DNA from: UBA1858 sp963976865
GTDB taxonomy: Bacteria > Pseudomonadota > Gammaproteobacteria > UBA4575
NCBI GenBank assembly: GCA_963976865.1
Contig: CAXBLY010000008.1
Span: 1 to 64,000, forward strand
Direction: 5' to 3'
DNA length: 64,000 nucleotides
This document shows positions 42,394-52,085 of the stretch, piece by piece; position 1 is the first letter of the stretch; every line of letters begins with the position of its first letter. Both the position numbers and the translations under genes were made by a program. The notes under the pieces were generated by a model. The model was not told the origin of the DNA, made no database searches, and saw nothing but the letters and a program-made list of their open reading frames with translations.

Positions 42394-44343
42394 CTATTTG
42401 GCAGGAACCGGAGGCATACGCGATTGAAGCCGTGTCGTTTTTTGCGCCATCTTCCATTCATAGACGGTGGAATAGGCCATTACACGGCGTACATATTTAC
42501 GCGTTTCATCATACGGAATAGTATCCACCCACACGTCGGCAGACATTGTCTCTCTTGGCGGCAGCCAGCGCTTAACACGGTGGGGTCCTGCGTTATAAGA
42601 TGCTGTTGCCAATACTTGCTGATCATCATATCGGTCCAGCATTGAACGTAGATATTTACTACCCAACTGTACATTCATCTTTGGCTGCAGCAATGCTGTT
42701 CTGTTTGGAGATGCGATTTTCAGCTCCCTGGCAACATCTTTGGCCGTCGCAGGCATTAGCTGCATCAGGCCGCTTGCCCCGGCATGGGATTTTGCAATGC
42801 TATTCATTGCACTTTCCTGTCGCATCACTCCGTAAACATATTCGGGAGCAAGTGAAAATCTTTTCGCATTCTCAGTAACGATATCGTCATATGGCTGCGG
42901 AAAACGCAATTGCAAATCATCATAGTGCTGCGCTCTTGCAACAGTAAATATAGCCGTATGATGCCAGTCCCATTGGTGCGCAATATAAGCCGCTATTTGT
43001 AATTTTTTATTATCAAAGCCCGCAGTAAGGTATTTCCATTCATTATATGCGTGCCATGTCTGTCCTGCTTCCAGCAGCTCTCGTGCCCGTATCAATGGCG
43101 GATACTCCAGTACTCTGCCGATCTCAAAGTCAGTAAACTGCAAAGGCCTGTCATTCATTTCGTAAGGCTGCTGCACACGGTCTGCCGCCAGGAAACCATA
43201 GTAATCCCTTTCCTGTGCAATTTTTTGATATATCAATTTCGCATCTGCATGCACACCCATTTCTTCCAGGGCACGCGCACGCCAGTATTTCCATTCCAGC
43301 TCTTCTTTCGCATCCACTCCCATCAACACGATACTTCTTAGCACTGTTGGCCAGTCATTAGCACGCATCGCCGCACGTGCTCTCCACTGTTGCACTTCCA
43401 CATCATCAATATCAGCAGGCAACTGACTCATTAGTTCTGCTGCCAGAGCGTGGTGCCTGAGTGCCGCGGTCAATGCCATATCTGCTTGCGTATGAATCCG
43501 CTGTTTTTCGCTGAATTGGTATTTATCGCTGAGTAGCTGCCATGCCATTACCGCAGCAGACACATCTTTTCTTGCCCAACGTCGTGCGCCATAGGTAATT
43601 ACTTTTCTTGCAAGCGGATGATCCTGCTTGAGATCCGGGTCGGTTAATATTTTTTCAGGGTTCCTGTGGATACTATTCAGTAGTGCAAACCAGTGTACCT
43701 GCTCTGTCGATAACTTCCCTGCCAGGTACTTTGCCAATTTAAGGTCACGCCTTGCCATCGCCATATCGATACGCTGCCAGATCAGCTCATCATCCATATA
43801 ACCCTGTTTTTCCAGCCATGAAAACAATATATCGCATTGATTGGGCTGGGAGTTGCCTACCAGCCACAGCTTTTTGATTTCCTCAACCGCATCCGGCACA
43901 TCTCCAGCTTTCATACGTGCCTGCATATCAAAACACTGATGGGCAACTTTATTACCTGCTTCATAGTACTGCTGAAACTTGCTGTGTTGGCCCCGTTTCA
44001 TCAGCTCATCCAGCCATGCCTGTCTTATCCGGTTTGCGATAGGTACATATGAATAGTTATCCAGGAATGAGCGGATGTCTTTTTCCGGTGCACTCGAAAT
44101 TCTGCGACGTAATTCCTCGTACCTTAAATATGGGTACAAAGGATAATCTTCCAGTTGTACTGCCAGATGTTCAAAACTCTTGAGATCACCCACTGCCAGA
44201 GCATGACGCGCCTGCATATATTGCTCACGCTGTTTATACAGCCCCGCCGCATCCACATTCGTCGCAATAAGTGCTAGCGCGGTGAAGACTAGTATGGCGC
44301 TGGTAATGCTAAACGCTGACCAATTCATGAATGATGATTTCAT
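42394..44343 (-). CDS. slt: Soluble lytic murein transglycosylase
   Basis: A 649-residue periplasmic enzyme that cleaves peptidoglycan glycan strands with 1,6-anhydro product formation. A signal segment (about 10-32) and a long superhelical U/L-domain of helices precede the C-terminal catalytic domain: YGVMRQESAMNS with catalytic Glu510, then GASGLMQLMPATAKDVA and LATASYNAGPHRVKRWLP. Length and order match the Slt70 type. It is first of a short run with the DUF924 gene. Confidence 0.93.
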   Translation of the reverse strand: MKSSFMNWSAFSITSAILVFTALALIATNVDAAGLYKQREQYMQARHALAVGDLKSFEHLAVQLEDYPLYPYLRYEELRRRISSAPEKDIRSFLDNYSYVPIANRIRQAWLDELMKRGQHSKFQQYYEAGNKVAHQCFDMQARMKAGDVPDAVEEIKKLWLVGNSQPNQCDILFSWLEKQGYMDDELIWQRIDMAMARRDLKLAKYLAGKLSTEQVHWFALLNSIHRNPEKILTDPDLKQDHPLARKVITYGARRWARKDVSAAVMAWQLLSDKYQFSEKQRIHTQADMALTAALRHHALAAELMSQLPADIDDVEVQQWRARAAMRANDWPTVLRSIVLMGVDAKEELEWKYWRARALEEMGVHADAKLIYQKIAQERDYYGFLAADRVQQPYEMNDRPLQFTDFEIGRVLEYPPLIRARELLEAGQTWHAYNEWKYLTAGFDNKKLQIAAYIAHQWDWHHTAIFTVARAQHYDDLQLRFPQPYDDIVTENAKRFSLAPEYVYGVMRQESAMNSIAKSHAGASGLMQLMPATAKDVARELKIASPNRTALLQPKMNVQLGSKYLRSMLDRYDDQQVLATASYNAGPHRVKRWLPPRETMSADVWVDTIPYDETRKYVRRVMAYSTVYEWKMAQKTTRLQSRMPPVPAK

Positions 44344-44553
44344 CTGATAATTATAGTTAACCTACGTTATACGCTCTTGCTTAGCTAAAAATTGCGCAAT
44401 CCTTCAAACATTTACTGGAAATAGCCCGTTACACTATGAACCAGATAGATGAATTAGTGAATCACTCCACAAATATCTTTTTAGCATTCTTGCATGAAAA
44501 TTGGGAGAACATTTTAAAAGATACTGTGATGATCACTATAAATACTGACATAA

Positions 44554-44817
44554 ATGAGGATAGATACTGGCATGCAATTAATGGATAATAGCCCAACTGA
44601 TCAGATTCAAAAAAACAGCAAGACAGCAGGAAAAGGAATCAGCGACATGAGCAACCCATATATAGGCAAGGAACGACGCCTGGCTGAACGACGCATTGAA
44701 GCCAGTGAGCGCCGCGAAATGGTTCGCTATGAAATTAACAAAGCACCCCGTCGTTCTGGACAGGACCGCCGCAAAATTAACGGCTGGGCTGAATTTTCAG
44801 AATACAAACTTATGTGA
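44554..44817 (+). CDS. Small, highly basic protein, unknown function
   Basis: An 87-residue frame. The second half is dominated by charged repeats: GKERRLAERRIEASERREM and APRRSGQDRRK. Similar RR-x-x-RR and GQDRRK strings occur in uncharacterised gammaproteobacterial proteins, suggesting nucleic-acid or membrane-phosphate binding. The start is unclear: ATG codons at 44554, 44572 (GAGGA upstream) and 44647 (AAAGGA upstream) are all in frame. It is convergent with the methyltransferase-like gene. Confidence 0.55.
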   Translation: MRIDTGMQLMDNSPTDQIQKNSKTAGKGISDMSNPYIGKERRLAERRIEASERREMVRYEINKAPRRSGQDRRKINGWAEFSEYKLM

Positions 44818-44836
44818 CTACTCCAGCCTTCACCGG

Positions 44837-46045
44837 CTAGAGTTTGCGTACCACCCTAAACACATTCTGTTTGGTTTGTTTTTCCTGACGTAAGTTTTCT
44901 TCTACCGCCAGAGAATACTGGCTGATTTCAACGGCCGGCTCAATATTACGCGCTGCGATTAGCGAGTGATAATGTACAGATCCATTCTCCGCCACCATGG
45001 CATCCAGCTTTTCTATGTCAGCGCGATTTTCTGCCATATCTTCATGCACTATTAATATCCCGTTAACTGCAAGATGGGACCAGGCTTCCTGCAAAAGAGT
45101 CCTGTACTGCTCGGCGCCTATCTTTGAATATAACCCGCTGATGACTACCACGTTATGAGCGCCCTTAAAGACAAGCTCGTTTATAGTGGCATAGCTCATT
45201 TGGTGCTGCGTGTTCGTGTGTGCAGAAAAGTAGCGGGAGATACTTTTCGCCAAATTGTTATCGAATTCACCAATATGCCAGCTTTGCGCATCCTTCACGC
45301 TTACCAGCGGAGATAAAATCACATCATTCGCCAGCATCCCGTAATCAGCACCCACGTGAAGCAAGGAACTTTGATGCTTCTTCCCCACATACTGGCTGAT
45401 TATTCTTTCCGTCACGGCACTGGCAGCATATTCATTCCAAATTGTTCTACATAGCGGCACAAATGTCTGCTTTATATGCGTGTTGACATCGACATTAGCA
45501 ATACCTGTCTGCAAACTTGCCAGCAAAAGATTACTGCGCTCCTTAAAGAACCACTCAATACTGCTAGGCATGGGTGCAGGCCACTTTCTGCCTACCCGAA
45601 TGGACATTACACCGTCATTCTCTGCTGTGATATTGCTAAACCCGGTCCATCGTTCGCGGCTCAAGAATATATTTTCAAGAAAACTGCGTGACCAGAAGTC
45701 CTTCTCTGCTGCCTGCCCTTCAGGATACACGGGCACAATAATCGAGCCTCCGGGCTTTAGAAGTTTCAGCAATTCCAATATAAACGAGGTGCCCCAGTAA
45801 TTGGCAAACAGAGACACACTAATGCCAATATAAATACGATCCAGGGTATCGGGTAAAACAGGATAGAAAAAATTGCCTGTTTTACCGTCGCTAAAATCCA
45901 TCTCAATATGTTCACTAAAAGGTGTCATGCTGTAGATAGATTTATCAGGGCGTACTTGATTATTCTTGTCGCGCTCACCCGAAAAATAATATTCGAGATC
46001 TTCTTCTATATATTGTTCACCGAGATGTAAAACCACCTGACTCAT
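44837..46045 (-). CDS. Large protein with methyltransferase-like folds, unknown
   Basis: A 402-residue cytosolic protein. The N-terminal part has ILELLKLLKPGGSIIVPVYPE, typical of the late strands of a SAM methyltransferase. The C-terminal half begins with SSLLHVGADYGMLANDV, a possible SAM motif I, and has VVVISGLYSKIGAEQYRTLL followed by LAVNGILIVHEDMAE. Together they suggest two Rossmann-like methyltransferase units, the first lacking a clear glycine motif. I do not recognise the family. It is a single gene, convergent with the small basic protein gene. Confidence 0.55.
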   Translation of the reverse strand: MSQVVLHLGEQYIEEDLEYYFSGERDKNNQVRPDKSIYSMTPFSEHIEMDFSDGKTGNFFYPVLPDTLDRIYIGISVSLFANYWGTSFILELLKLLKPGGSIIVPVYPEGQAAEKDFWSRSFLENIFLSRERWTGFSNITAENDGVMSIRVGRKWPAPMPSSIEWFFKERSNLLLASLQTGIANVDVNTHIKQTFVPLCRTIWNEYAASAVTERIISQYVGKKHQSSLLHVGADYGMLANDVILSPLVSVKDAQSWHIGEFDNNLAKSISRYFSAHTNTQHQMSYATINELVFKGAHNVVVISGLYSKIGAEQYRTLLQEAWSHLAVNGILIVHEDMAENRADIEKLDAMVAENGSVHYHSLIAARNIEPAVEISQYSLAVEENLRQEKQTKQNVFRVVRKL

Positions 46046-46151
46046 GCAGCAACCCTGAATAGTGTAATCGAGAGGCGGTGTACATTAGCAAAAACGGTGA
46101 GGGAACTAAACCCACATGGGACTCATGTCTGGATAATATAAACAAGCACCT

Positions 46152-46673
46152 TCAGCGAGATGCCGAAAAAACTGCCCCGGAATGATGTGCTTTAGCTTTC
46201 TGTGAAATTCCAGTGCGGGGCTTTTCTACAATTTGCTTCTTATGAGGTCTTTTTGGATACTGCAGTCCAGCTTTATTGTTGTAGTGATGTGGTTTGTACT
46301 GAGGGTAATACGCAGGCAAATAATACCGGCGCTCAGGCTCACTGGTCTGAACATAAATCGTGTCTGGAACAGTTTGCTGCTCTGACAAGGTTCGTGCTTC
46401 TGCCCTTTGCTGTTTCTCGGCTAACTGCTGAGCGCGTCTCTGCTGCAGTCTTTTTAATTGATTCTGGATTGAATAATAATCATCCTGTGAATTTGCCACC
46501 TGATAATCTTCGGTAAATTCAAACGTAATATGGTCAACGTCCTGATCAGGCAGTGTTTCACCATAATGCGTCAGCCCCTGATCATCCACCCATTTATAGA
46601 GCTGCTGGGCTTGCACCTCAAAAAAGCTCACACTCATGATGACCAGCAAAATCACTGCTTTATCTAGTTTCAC
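46152..46673 (-). CDS. DUF4124 exported protein
   Basis: A 173-residue protein with a signal peptide ending VQAQ, then the DUF4124 motif QQLYKWVDDQGLTHYGE (about 23-39), the usual short beta unit that follows export. A Gln-rich coiled coil (NQLKRLQQRRAQQLAEKQQRAEA) and a basic Tyr/Pro-rich tail follow. Function is unknown. It lies 22 bases after greB on the same strand. Confidence 0.8.
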   Translation of the reverse strand: MKLDKAVILLVIMSVSFFEVQAQQLYKWVDDQGLTHYGETLPDQDVDHITFEFTEDYQVANSQDDYYSIQNQLKRLQQRRAQQLAEKQQRAEARTLSEQQTVPDTIYVQTSEPERRYYLPAYYPQYKPHHYNNKAGLQYPKRPHKKQIVEKPRTGISQKAKAHHSGAVFSASR

Positions 46674-46695
46674 AATCCACTCTCTTTGCAGGGCT

Positions 46696-47193
46696 TTATG
46701 TATATCTAATCGCTATTATACAGTAGACCTGTCTCCCTTTGGGTAAACTTACATAAACCTCATCATCTATACGCTTTTTCATGAGGGCACGCGCCAGCGG
46801 AGAATCCATACTAATGTATTCTGGCGCATCATCGAATTCATCTGGGCCGACAATACGATATTCTGACTGCGTGCCATTTTCATCTTCTATGCTGACCCAG
46901 GCACCAAAATAGACACGCTCTTTATCATCGGGCACAGTGTCTACGACAGTGATATCACCCAGTCTTTTTTGCAGATAGCGCACACGGTAATCAATTTCTC
47001 GCAGCTGCTTTTTCCCATAAATATACTCGGCATTTTCAGAGCGATCACCCTGAGCTGCCGCTTCCTGAACTGAGCGCGTGATCTTTGGACGCTTTACCTT
47101 CCATAAATAATCATGCTCTTTTTGAAGCCGGGCTTTTCCTTCGGCAGTAATGTATTTGGATTTTGCTGGCGCAGGAGGACGATAACGACCCAT
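46696..47193 (-). CDS. greB: Transcript cleavage factor GreB
   Basis: A 165-residue factor that enters the RNA-polymerase secondary channel and stimulates cleavage of backtracked transcripts. An N-terminal coiled coil (ITAEGKARLQKEHDYLWKVKRP to RYLQKRLGD) contains the acidic tip (GDRSENAEYI). The C-terminal FKBP-like domain has VSIEDENGTQSEYRIVGPDEFD and SPLARALMKKRIDDEV. Basic N-terminus and spacing fit GreB rather than GreA. Confidence 0.93.
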   Translation of the reverse strand: MGRYRPPAPAKSKYITAEGKARLQKEHDYLWKVKRPKITRSVQEAAAQGDRSENAEYIYGKKQLREIDYRVRYLQKRLGDITVVDTVPDDKERVYFGAWVSIEDENGTQSEYRIVGPDEFDDAPEYISMDSPLARALMKKRIDDEVYVSLPKGRQVYCIIAIRYT

Positions 47194-47201
47194 AACAAAC
47201 T

Positions 47202-47438
47202 CTACTCAGACCTGATCCAGCCGCTGATATCCTCTGGCGCGCTGTGCTCGTCTAACTGGTCCCATATGACATATCCAGTGTCCTTACTGTAGACTGCGTG
47301 TGCTGCATCCTGCGGCGATTCAAACGTCAATGTCGGCATACCATTGACCCATAAATCCCATAACCCGTATGGTTCCTGATGTATCTCAAACTTAGCCACA
47401 TCTGTATCTAAAGAGTATTCCATTATTGGTGATTTCAT
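47202..47438 (-). CDS. Small hypothetical protein
   Basis: A 78-residue acidic protein, 8 bases upstream of greB and probably co-transcribed with it. It has no signal peptide or membrane helix. FEIHQEPYGLWDLWVNGMPTL and DAAHAVYSKDTGYVIWDQL suggest a compact beta-rich fold. A start at the second Met (MEYSLD) is possible. No family recognised. Confidence 0.5.
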   Translation of the reverse strand: MKSPIMEYSLDTDVAKFEIHQEPYGLWDLWVNGMPTLTFESPQDAAHAVYSKDTGYVIWDQLDEHSAPEDISGWIRSE

Positions 47439-47483
47439 GAGAATTTATGACTAATAATATGCGGGCTGACGGGGCAAGATACA

Positions 47484-47837
47484 ATGAGTAAAGCTAAATT
47501 TGTTTTTCATGGATTATTCCCAGATGTTGTCGACACCGACACCACATCCAAAGAAATCACCAAAGTGCTATTTGATGTTGAATTTAACCAGCAATTTCAT
47601 TCCCACCTGATTGCGGATATAGAACTTTTCAAAGACGATGGCGAATTTGAAGTACGCTGCGAACTGCCTTTCACCTGCAAACAATTTTCTTCAGCCGCCC
47701 TGCAGTATTACCAGTATGCAATAGGCCCCCAGGCTGCACAAATCAGTCACAGCGGCCCCAAGGGAGCCAGTATTGCTACGAATAATGTCATTCGAGCACA
47801 GTGGCATACCGAACTGGACGCCGAAGAATTACAATAA
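47484..47837 (+). CDS. Hypothetical protein
   Basis: A 117-residue acidic cytosolic-looking protein, divergent from the small gene before greB across 45 bases. It shows alternating hydrophobic residues (SHLIADIELFKDDGEFEVRC) consistent with beta strands, then SSAALQYYQYAIG and a C-terminal acidic helix. No family recognised. Confidence 0.5.
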   Translation: MSKAKFVFHGLFPDVVDTDTTSKEITKVLFDVEFNQQFHSHLIADIELFKDDGEFEVRCELPFTCKQFSSAALQYYQYAIGPQAAQISHSGPKGASIATNNVIRAQWHTELDAEELQ

Positions 47838-47895
47838 ACAAGACCAGATTACTCATTGCTCCACTGCTACCTGCACGCAACCGGGAGAGGAAGAA

Positions 47896-48564
47896 TCACT
47901 TTAGGTGCTGGCTCATGACTTCATAGAGCTGGTGTCCACTTTGAATATATTTTCTTTCAAATGGTGTTATTGCAGCATCACTATCCAGTTTCAGTTGCTT
48001 CATATCGATATCAGCACAGCCACTCATTGTTAACGCTTGCGCAAATTCCTGCGCATAGACCTCCCAGTTTGTGCGCATTACCAGCATTCCTCCCAAAGCA
48101 AGCATAGTTGGAAATACAGGATGACCATGCCAACGACGTTGCAAATGCCCGGGCTTTGGCCAGGGATTGGGGTAAAACAGATAATGTCGTTCTATCTTCC
48201 ATCCAGCTTGTCTGATCAATCGCCACATGTGCACACAGTCACTCTGGACAAACAGCAAGTTAGCAGGCTGTTCACCAAAGGCATGACTGCGTTGCAGTCT
48301 CTCAATAGATTTATCAACAGCAACAATTTTATGGTCAGGGTACTTTTTTGCCAGATGATAGCTGCTTTCACCAGTTCCGCAGCCACTGTCCAGCACCACT
48401 TTATTTGACGACACAAACTTATTCGCGATTAGAAATGCATTTTCCGCATGCTTGGGTATAGAATCCTGCAACTCGGAATTTTGATATTTCAGCACCAGTT
48501 TTGCCAAATTCCTATGTGGTGCAGTTTGGCTGCTGACAATTAATGGCGACTTTATACTACTCAT
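47896..48564 (-). CDS. TrmB-like SAM-dependent methyltransferase
   Basis: About 222 residues from the ATG at 48564; an upstream in-frame ATG at 48603 would overlap ptrB. VVLDSGCGTGESSYHLAKKYPDH is SAM motif I, KIVAVDKS follows, and HYLFYPNPWPKPGHLQRRW is the TrmB hallmark segment for tRNA m7G46 formation. It is more divergent than housekeeping trmB, and a second genuine trmB may exist elsewhere, so the substrate is only likely. Divergent from ptrB with about 20 bases between starts. Confidence 0.75.
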   Translation of the reverse strand: MSSIKSPLIVSSQTAPHRNLAKLVLKYQNSELQDSIPKHAENAFLIANKFVSSNKVVLDSGCGTGESSYHLAKKYPDHKIVAVDKSIERLQRSHAFGEQPANLLFVQSDCVHMWRLIRQAGWKIERHYLFYPNPWPKPGHLQRRWHGHPVFPTMLALGGMLVMRTNWEVYAQEFAQALTMSGCADIDMKQLKLDSDAAITPFERKYIQSGHQLYEVMSQHLK

Positions 48565-48584
48565 AACATAAAAATTCACATCCA

Positions 48585-50651
48585 ATGAAAGCACCGATTG
48601 CAAAAAAAATATCCCATCAGGTCACAATGCATGGCGACACAAGAAACGATCAGTACGCGTGGTTGCGTGACCCGGACTGGCAGCAAGTCATGCGTGATCC
48701 AGCTCTATTAGACAAAAATATACGCGACTATCTAGAACAGGAGAATGCATTCACAAAAGACTGGATGCAAGACACTGAACAGTTACAGACTACACTTTTC
48801 GAGGAAATGAAAGGGCGTATAAAAGAAGACGACGCATCAGTACCCAGCAAAGATGGCATTTACTATTATTACGACCGTTACAATGTAGGCGCAGAACATT
48901 CACTTTATTGTCGCTACCAGCAACCAGGCGAAGAAGAAATACTGCTGGATGCTGACACACTTTCAAAACAGTATGACTACTTCGATATTGGCGAATGTGA
49001 ACACAGCCCTGATCACCGCTACCTCGCCTATTGCATCGATACTAAAGGCTCAGAATTCTATACCTTATATATTCTGGATTTAAATAACAGAGAATACCTG
49101 CCGGAAACCATAGAAAATATTCAGGGCAATTTTGTTTGGGCTATGGATAGTGAGACGCTTTATTACACTACCCTGGATTCCAATCACCGTCCTGACAAGG
49201 TGTTTCGTCACACTCTAAATACTTCACCACAGCTGGATGAATTGGTCTATCAGGAAAATGACTCTGGCTTTTTTGTTGGGCTTGATCGTACTGAGTCGAA
49301 TCGTTTTATTTTAATTTCAGTTCACGATCACACCACCAGCGAACTTCATTATCTGGATGCCTATCACCCTGCACAGGATTTCACTCTGTTCCAAAGGCGA
49401 TGCAAGGATATTGAGTACTCTGTTACTGATCACCGTAATCACTGGTACATCACCACCAATGCAGATAGTTGTACAGATTTCAAAATCATGCGCACGCCTC
49501 TAGACAGCACACAACGAGAACACTGGCAGGATTATTATCTTCCTGCAAAAGGCACATTATTAAGGGGCATTTATATGTTCCAGGATTACCTGGTGCGATA
49601 CGAACGCAGCCAGGGACTACCCAGGATTATTATTGTGCCACTGGATGAGAGCGCATCAGAATACGCAATTGAATTTGATGAAGAAGCCTATGAATTAGGC
49701 ATGGATCCAGGCCTTGAATTTGACACTTCGCTGATGCGTTTCTCTTACACTTCAATGACCACGCCCAGCCAGATATTTGATTTCGACATGCAACAGCGCA
49801 CACGTAAATTGCGCAAACAGCAGGAAGTGCCATCTGGACACAACCCTGAAGACTATGTCACTAAACGCATATTTGCGCGTGCGCACGATGGCACAAGTAT
49901 TCCTGTCTCACTACTCTACAAAAAGGACACGCCAATTGACGGCAGTGCACCATTGCTGCTGTATGGCTATGGCTCATATGGCAGCAGCATGCCGGCAAGC
50001 TTTTCCACAAGTAGACTCAGCCTGGTTAACAGAGGCTATATATATGCGATTGCGCATATTCGCGGCGGCATGGAGCTGGGTTATGACTGGTATACAGACG
50101 GCAAACTCAAGAACAAGAAAAACACTTTCAGTGACTTTATCGATGCAGGACAGTTTCTGGCAGATAGCAACTATACCTCTAAAGGAAACATAACCATCCA
50201 CGGAGGCTCAGCAGGAGGAATGCTGATTGGTGCCGTCATCAACCTTCAGCCCGATTTATTTCATTCAGCCATTGCTGACGTTCCTTTTGTTGATGTACTT
50301 ACCACCATGTGCGATGACAGTTTGCCCCTAACACCGCCAGAATGGCCAGAATGGGGAAACCCGATCACACAATCCGAGGATTATCATTACATCAAGAGTT
50401 ATTCACCCTACGACAATGTACAGGCACAGGATTATCCACATCTGTTAATTACTGCAGGCCTGACAGATCCTCGCGTGACGTACTGGGAACCCGCCAAGTG
50501 GGCAGCCAAATTACGTGAAATGAAAACCGACAACAATGTACTGCTGCTTAAAACAAATATGGATGCGGGACATGCGGGTGCATCCGGAAGATTTGACAGC
50601 CTCAAAGAGGTCGCATTGATGTATGCCTTTGTATTAAAGCTGCGCAAATAG
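48585..50651 (+). CDS. ptrB: Oligopeptidase B (prolyl oligopeptidase family)
   Basis: A 688-residue serine peptidase that cuts small peptides after basic residues. A seven-bladed propeller (about 70-410) gates the C-terminal alpha/beta hydrolase domain: LLLYGYGSYGSSMPASFS, the RGGMELGYDWYTDGKL segment, nucleophile Ser542 in HGGSAGGML, and the His in MDAGHAGASGRF. Length and the PEWPEWGNP segment match oligopeptidase B. It is a single gene; a 230-base gap follows. Confidence 0.93.
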   Translation: MKAPIAKKISHQVTMHGDTRNDQYAWLRDPDWQQVMRDPALLDKNIRDYLEQENAFTKDWMQDTEQLQTTLFEEMKGRIKEDDASVPSKDGIYYYYDRYNVGAEHSLYCRYQQPGEEEILLDADTLSKQYDYFDIGECEHSPDHRYLAYCIDTKGSEFYTLYILDLNNREYLPETIENIQGNFVWAMDSETLYYTTLDSNHRPDKVFRHTLNTSPQLDELVYQENDSGFFVGLDRTESNRFILISVHDHTTSELHYLDAYHPAQDFTLFQRRCKDIEYSVTDHRNHWYITTNADSCTDFKIMRTPLDSTQREHWQDYYLPAKGTLLRGIYMFQDYLVRYERSQGLPRIIIVPLDESASEYAIEFDEEAYELGMDPGLEFDTSLMRFSYTSMTTPSQIFDFDMQQRTRKLRKQQEVPSGHNPEDYVTKRIFARAHDGTSIPVSLLYKKDTPIDGSAPLLLYGYGSYGSSMPASFSTSRLSLVNRGYIYAIAHIRGGMELGYDWYTDGKLKNKKNTFSDFIDAGQFLADSNYTSKGNITIHGGSAGGMLIGAVINLQPDLFHSAIADVPFVDVLTTMCDDSLPLTPPEWPEWGNPITQSEDYHYIKSYSPYDNVQAQDYPHLLITAGLTDPRVTYWEPAKWAAKLREMKTDNNVLLLKTNMDAGHAGASGRFDSLKEVALMYAFVLKLRK

Positions 50652-50881
50652 CAGATTTTTTCATGGTTTCATTTAGGCAAAAGTTGTCTTAAGCCAGAGC
50701 AAATAAGTAACCTACTGTTTTATATGGTATTTATTAATTTTCGTTATTTTGACTAAAGCGCGCTATTTGAGAAATTTATACTAGACAAGAGCCGTTAGAT
50801 GACTAAAATGACCAGTCTTTTTTAGCGAACACTAATATAACTACATTTCGCTGAAGTCCAAGGAACGAAAGGGAAATCTCT

Positions 50882-51097
50882 ATGACGAATGAAAACCTCA
50901 TCAAGCGTGATGAAGACACGGGCTATATCATTGCCTGGAAACATAAGTATGACTTTCAAACCGGCAAGTTCGACGAGCAAATGACGTATGGCGAGGCCTG
51001 TAAAAAATGTGAAGAGTTGATCGCTAGCAATTCAGAAAAAACGTACTGGCCACAAAAAGTCAAACCCGCACCTGAGTGGCATATCCTCTATAGCTAA
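50882..51097 (+). CDS. Small hypothetical protein
   Basis: A 71-residue cytosolic-looking protein behind a good GAAAGGGAAA ribosome site. Two Cys in EACKKCEEL form a CxxC and several aromatic residues are spread throughout (GYIIAWKHKYDFQTGKFDEQM). It converges with pdxH, leaving 4 bases between stops. I do not recognise the family. Confidence 0.6.
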   Translation: MTNENLIKRDEDTGYIIAWKHKYDFQTGKFDEQMTYGEACKKCEELIASNSEKTYWPQKVKPAPEWHILYS

Positions 51098-51101
51098 TCT
51101 G

Positions 51102-51695
51102 TTACGGAGACAGCCTTTCAATAGTCCAGTCGCCGTTAGCCTTCCTGTTATATTTCAAGCGGTCGTGTAATCGGCTGGGCCTGCCTTGCCAGAATTCAAT
51201 GGCGGCGGGCACTACTCGATATCCTCCCCAGAATGCTGGCCTGGGTATTTCCACCTGATCTTTATACTGTTTTTCTACCGCTATAACCTGCTCGCGCAAT
51301 TCCTTGTAAGAATTCATCACAGCACTTTGTCTTGAAGCGATAGCCCCGATCTGGCTACCTCGCGGGCGTGACTGGAAATAGGCATCACTCTCCTGTTCAC
51401 TCACTTTCTCTATTTTCCCTTCTATACGTACCTGCCTCTCCAGCAGACCCCACCAGAAACAAAGCGCCACTTCAGGACAATTGACCATGTCCCTGGCTTT
51501 GCGACTTTCATAATTGGTATAAAATACAAACCCACACTCATCGACACCCTTCAGCAAAACCATCCGTGATGACAGGCCATCCCGTTCAGAATATGTCGCC
51601 AGATTCATTGCTGTGGGCTCGGGCATATCAGTACTCATCGCCTGCTCCAGCCACAGCTTAAACTGCTCTATTGGATTCTTATCAAGCTCTGACAT
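51102..51695 (-). CDS. pdxH: Pyridoxine/pyridoxamine 5'-phosphate oxidase
   Basis: About 197 residues from the ATG at 51695 (MSELDKNP); the frame extends upstream to 51767 but that part overlaps the DUF2835 gene promoter and is not family-like. FMN-binding RMVLLKGVDECGFVFYTNYESRKARDM, PRGSQIGAIASRQS, and the PRPAFWGGYRVVPAAIEFWQGRPSRLHDR end are diagnostic. It makes PLP, needed by MetY in this window among others. Confidence 0.96.
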   Translation of the reverse strand: MSELDKNPIEQFKLWLEQAMSTDMPEPTAMNLATYSERDGLSSRMVLLKGVDECGFVFYTNYESRKARDMVNCPEVALCFWWGLLERQVRIEGKIEKVSEQESDAYFQSRPRGSQIGAIASRQSAVMNSYKELREQVIAVEKQYKDQVEIPRPAFWGGYRVVPAAIEFWQGRPSRLHDRLKYNRKANGDWTIERLSP

Positions 51696-51775
51696 TATTA
51701 ACTTTCCCACTTTATAATCATTTCTCGGTTTCAAAATGTTATCTTTATTATTCACAGGTTTTCCCAAGCTATCGC

Positions 51776-51997
51776 ATGTCTTCTATCACGGTCACCCTGG
51801 CAATTAACACACAAGAATTTGCGCAATTATATCGAGGTCAAGCGCGCCAGGTTATTTGTACCGCAAAGGATGGTCGTACCGTTCAGTTTCCTGCCACTGT
51901 ACTCAGACAATTCCTGACCCACAGTGGCGTGCATGGTGAGTTCGAGATATTTTTCTCTCAGGACAACAGATTCACTAAAATTAAAAAATTAGACTAG
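51776..51997 (+). CDS. DUF2835 family protein
   Basis: A 73-residue protein from the ATG at 51776 (MSSITVTLAIN). The longer frame to 51671 is antisense to pdxH and unlikely. The body ARQVICTAKDGRTVQFPATVLRQFLTHSG followed by GEFEIFF matches the short DUF2835 family of gammaproteobacteria, whose function is unknown. It is divergent from pdxH across 80 bases. Confidence 0.8.
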   Translation: MSSITVTLAINTQEFAQLYRGQARQVICTAKDGRTVQFPATVLRQFLTHSGVHGEFEIFFSQDNRFTKIKKLD

Positions 51998-52085
51998 CCA
52001 GAAAATCATGCTTGTTATCAATAAAGACTATCATTTATTCAGGTTACATATCTGGTTTTTCTTGTACAAACAGGCTGTACAGTGA

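Noticed and set aside
44436..44588. 50-codon frame (MNQIDELVNHSTN) before the small basic protein
   Set aside because: No ribosome site and it overlaps the longer frame of the basic-protein gene; possibly chance, not reported as a gene.
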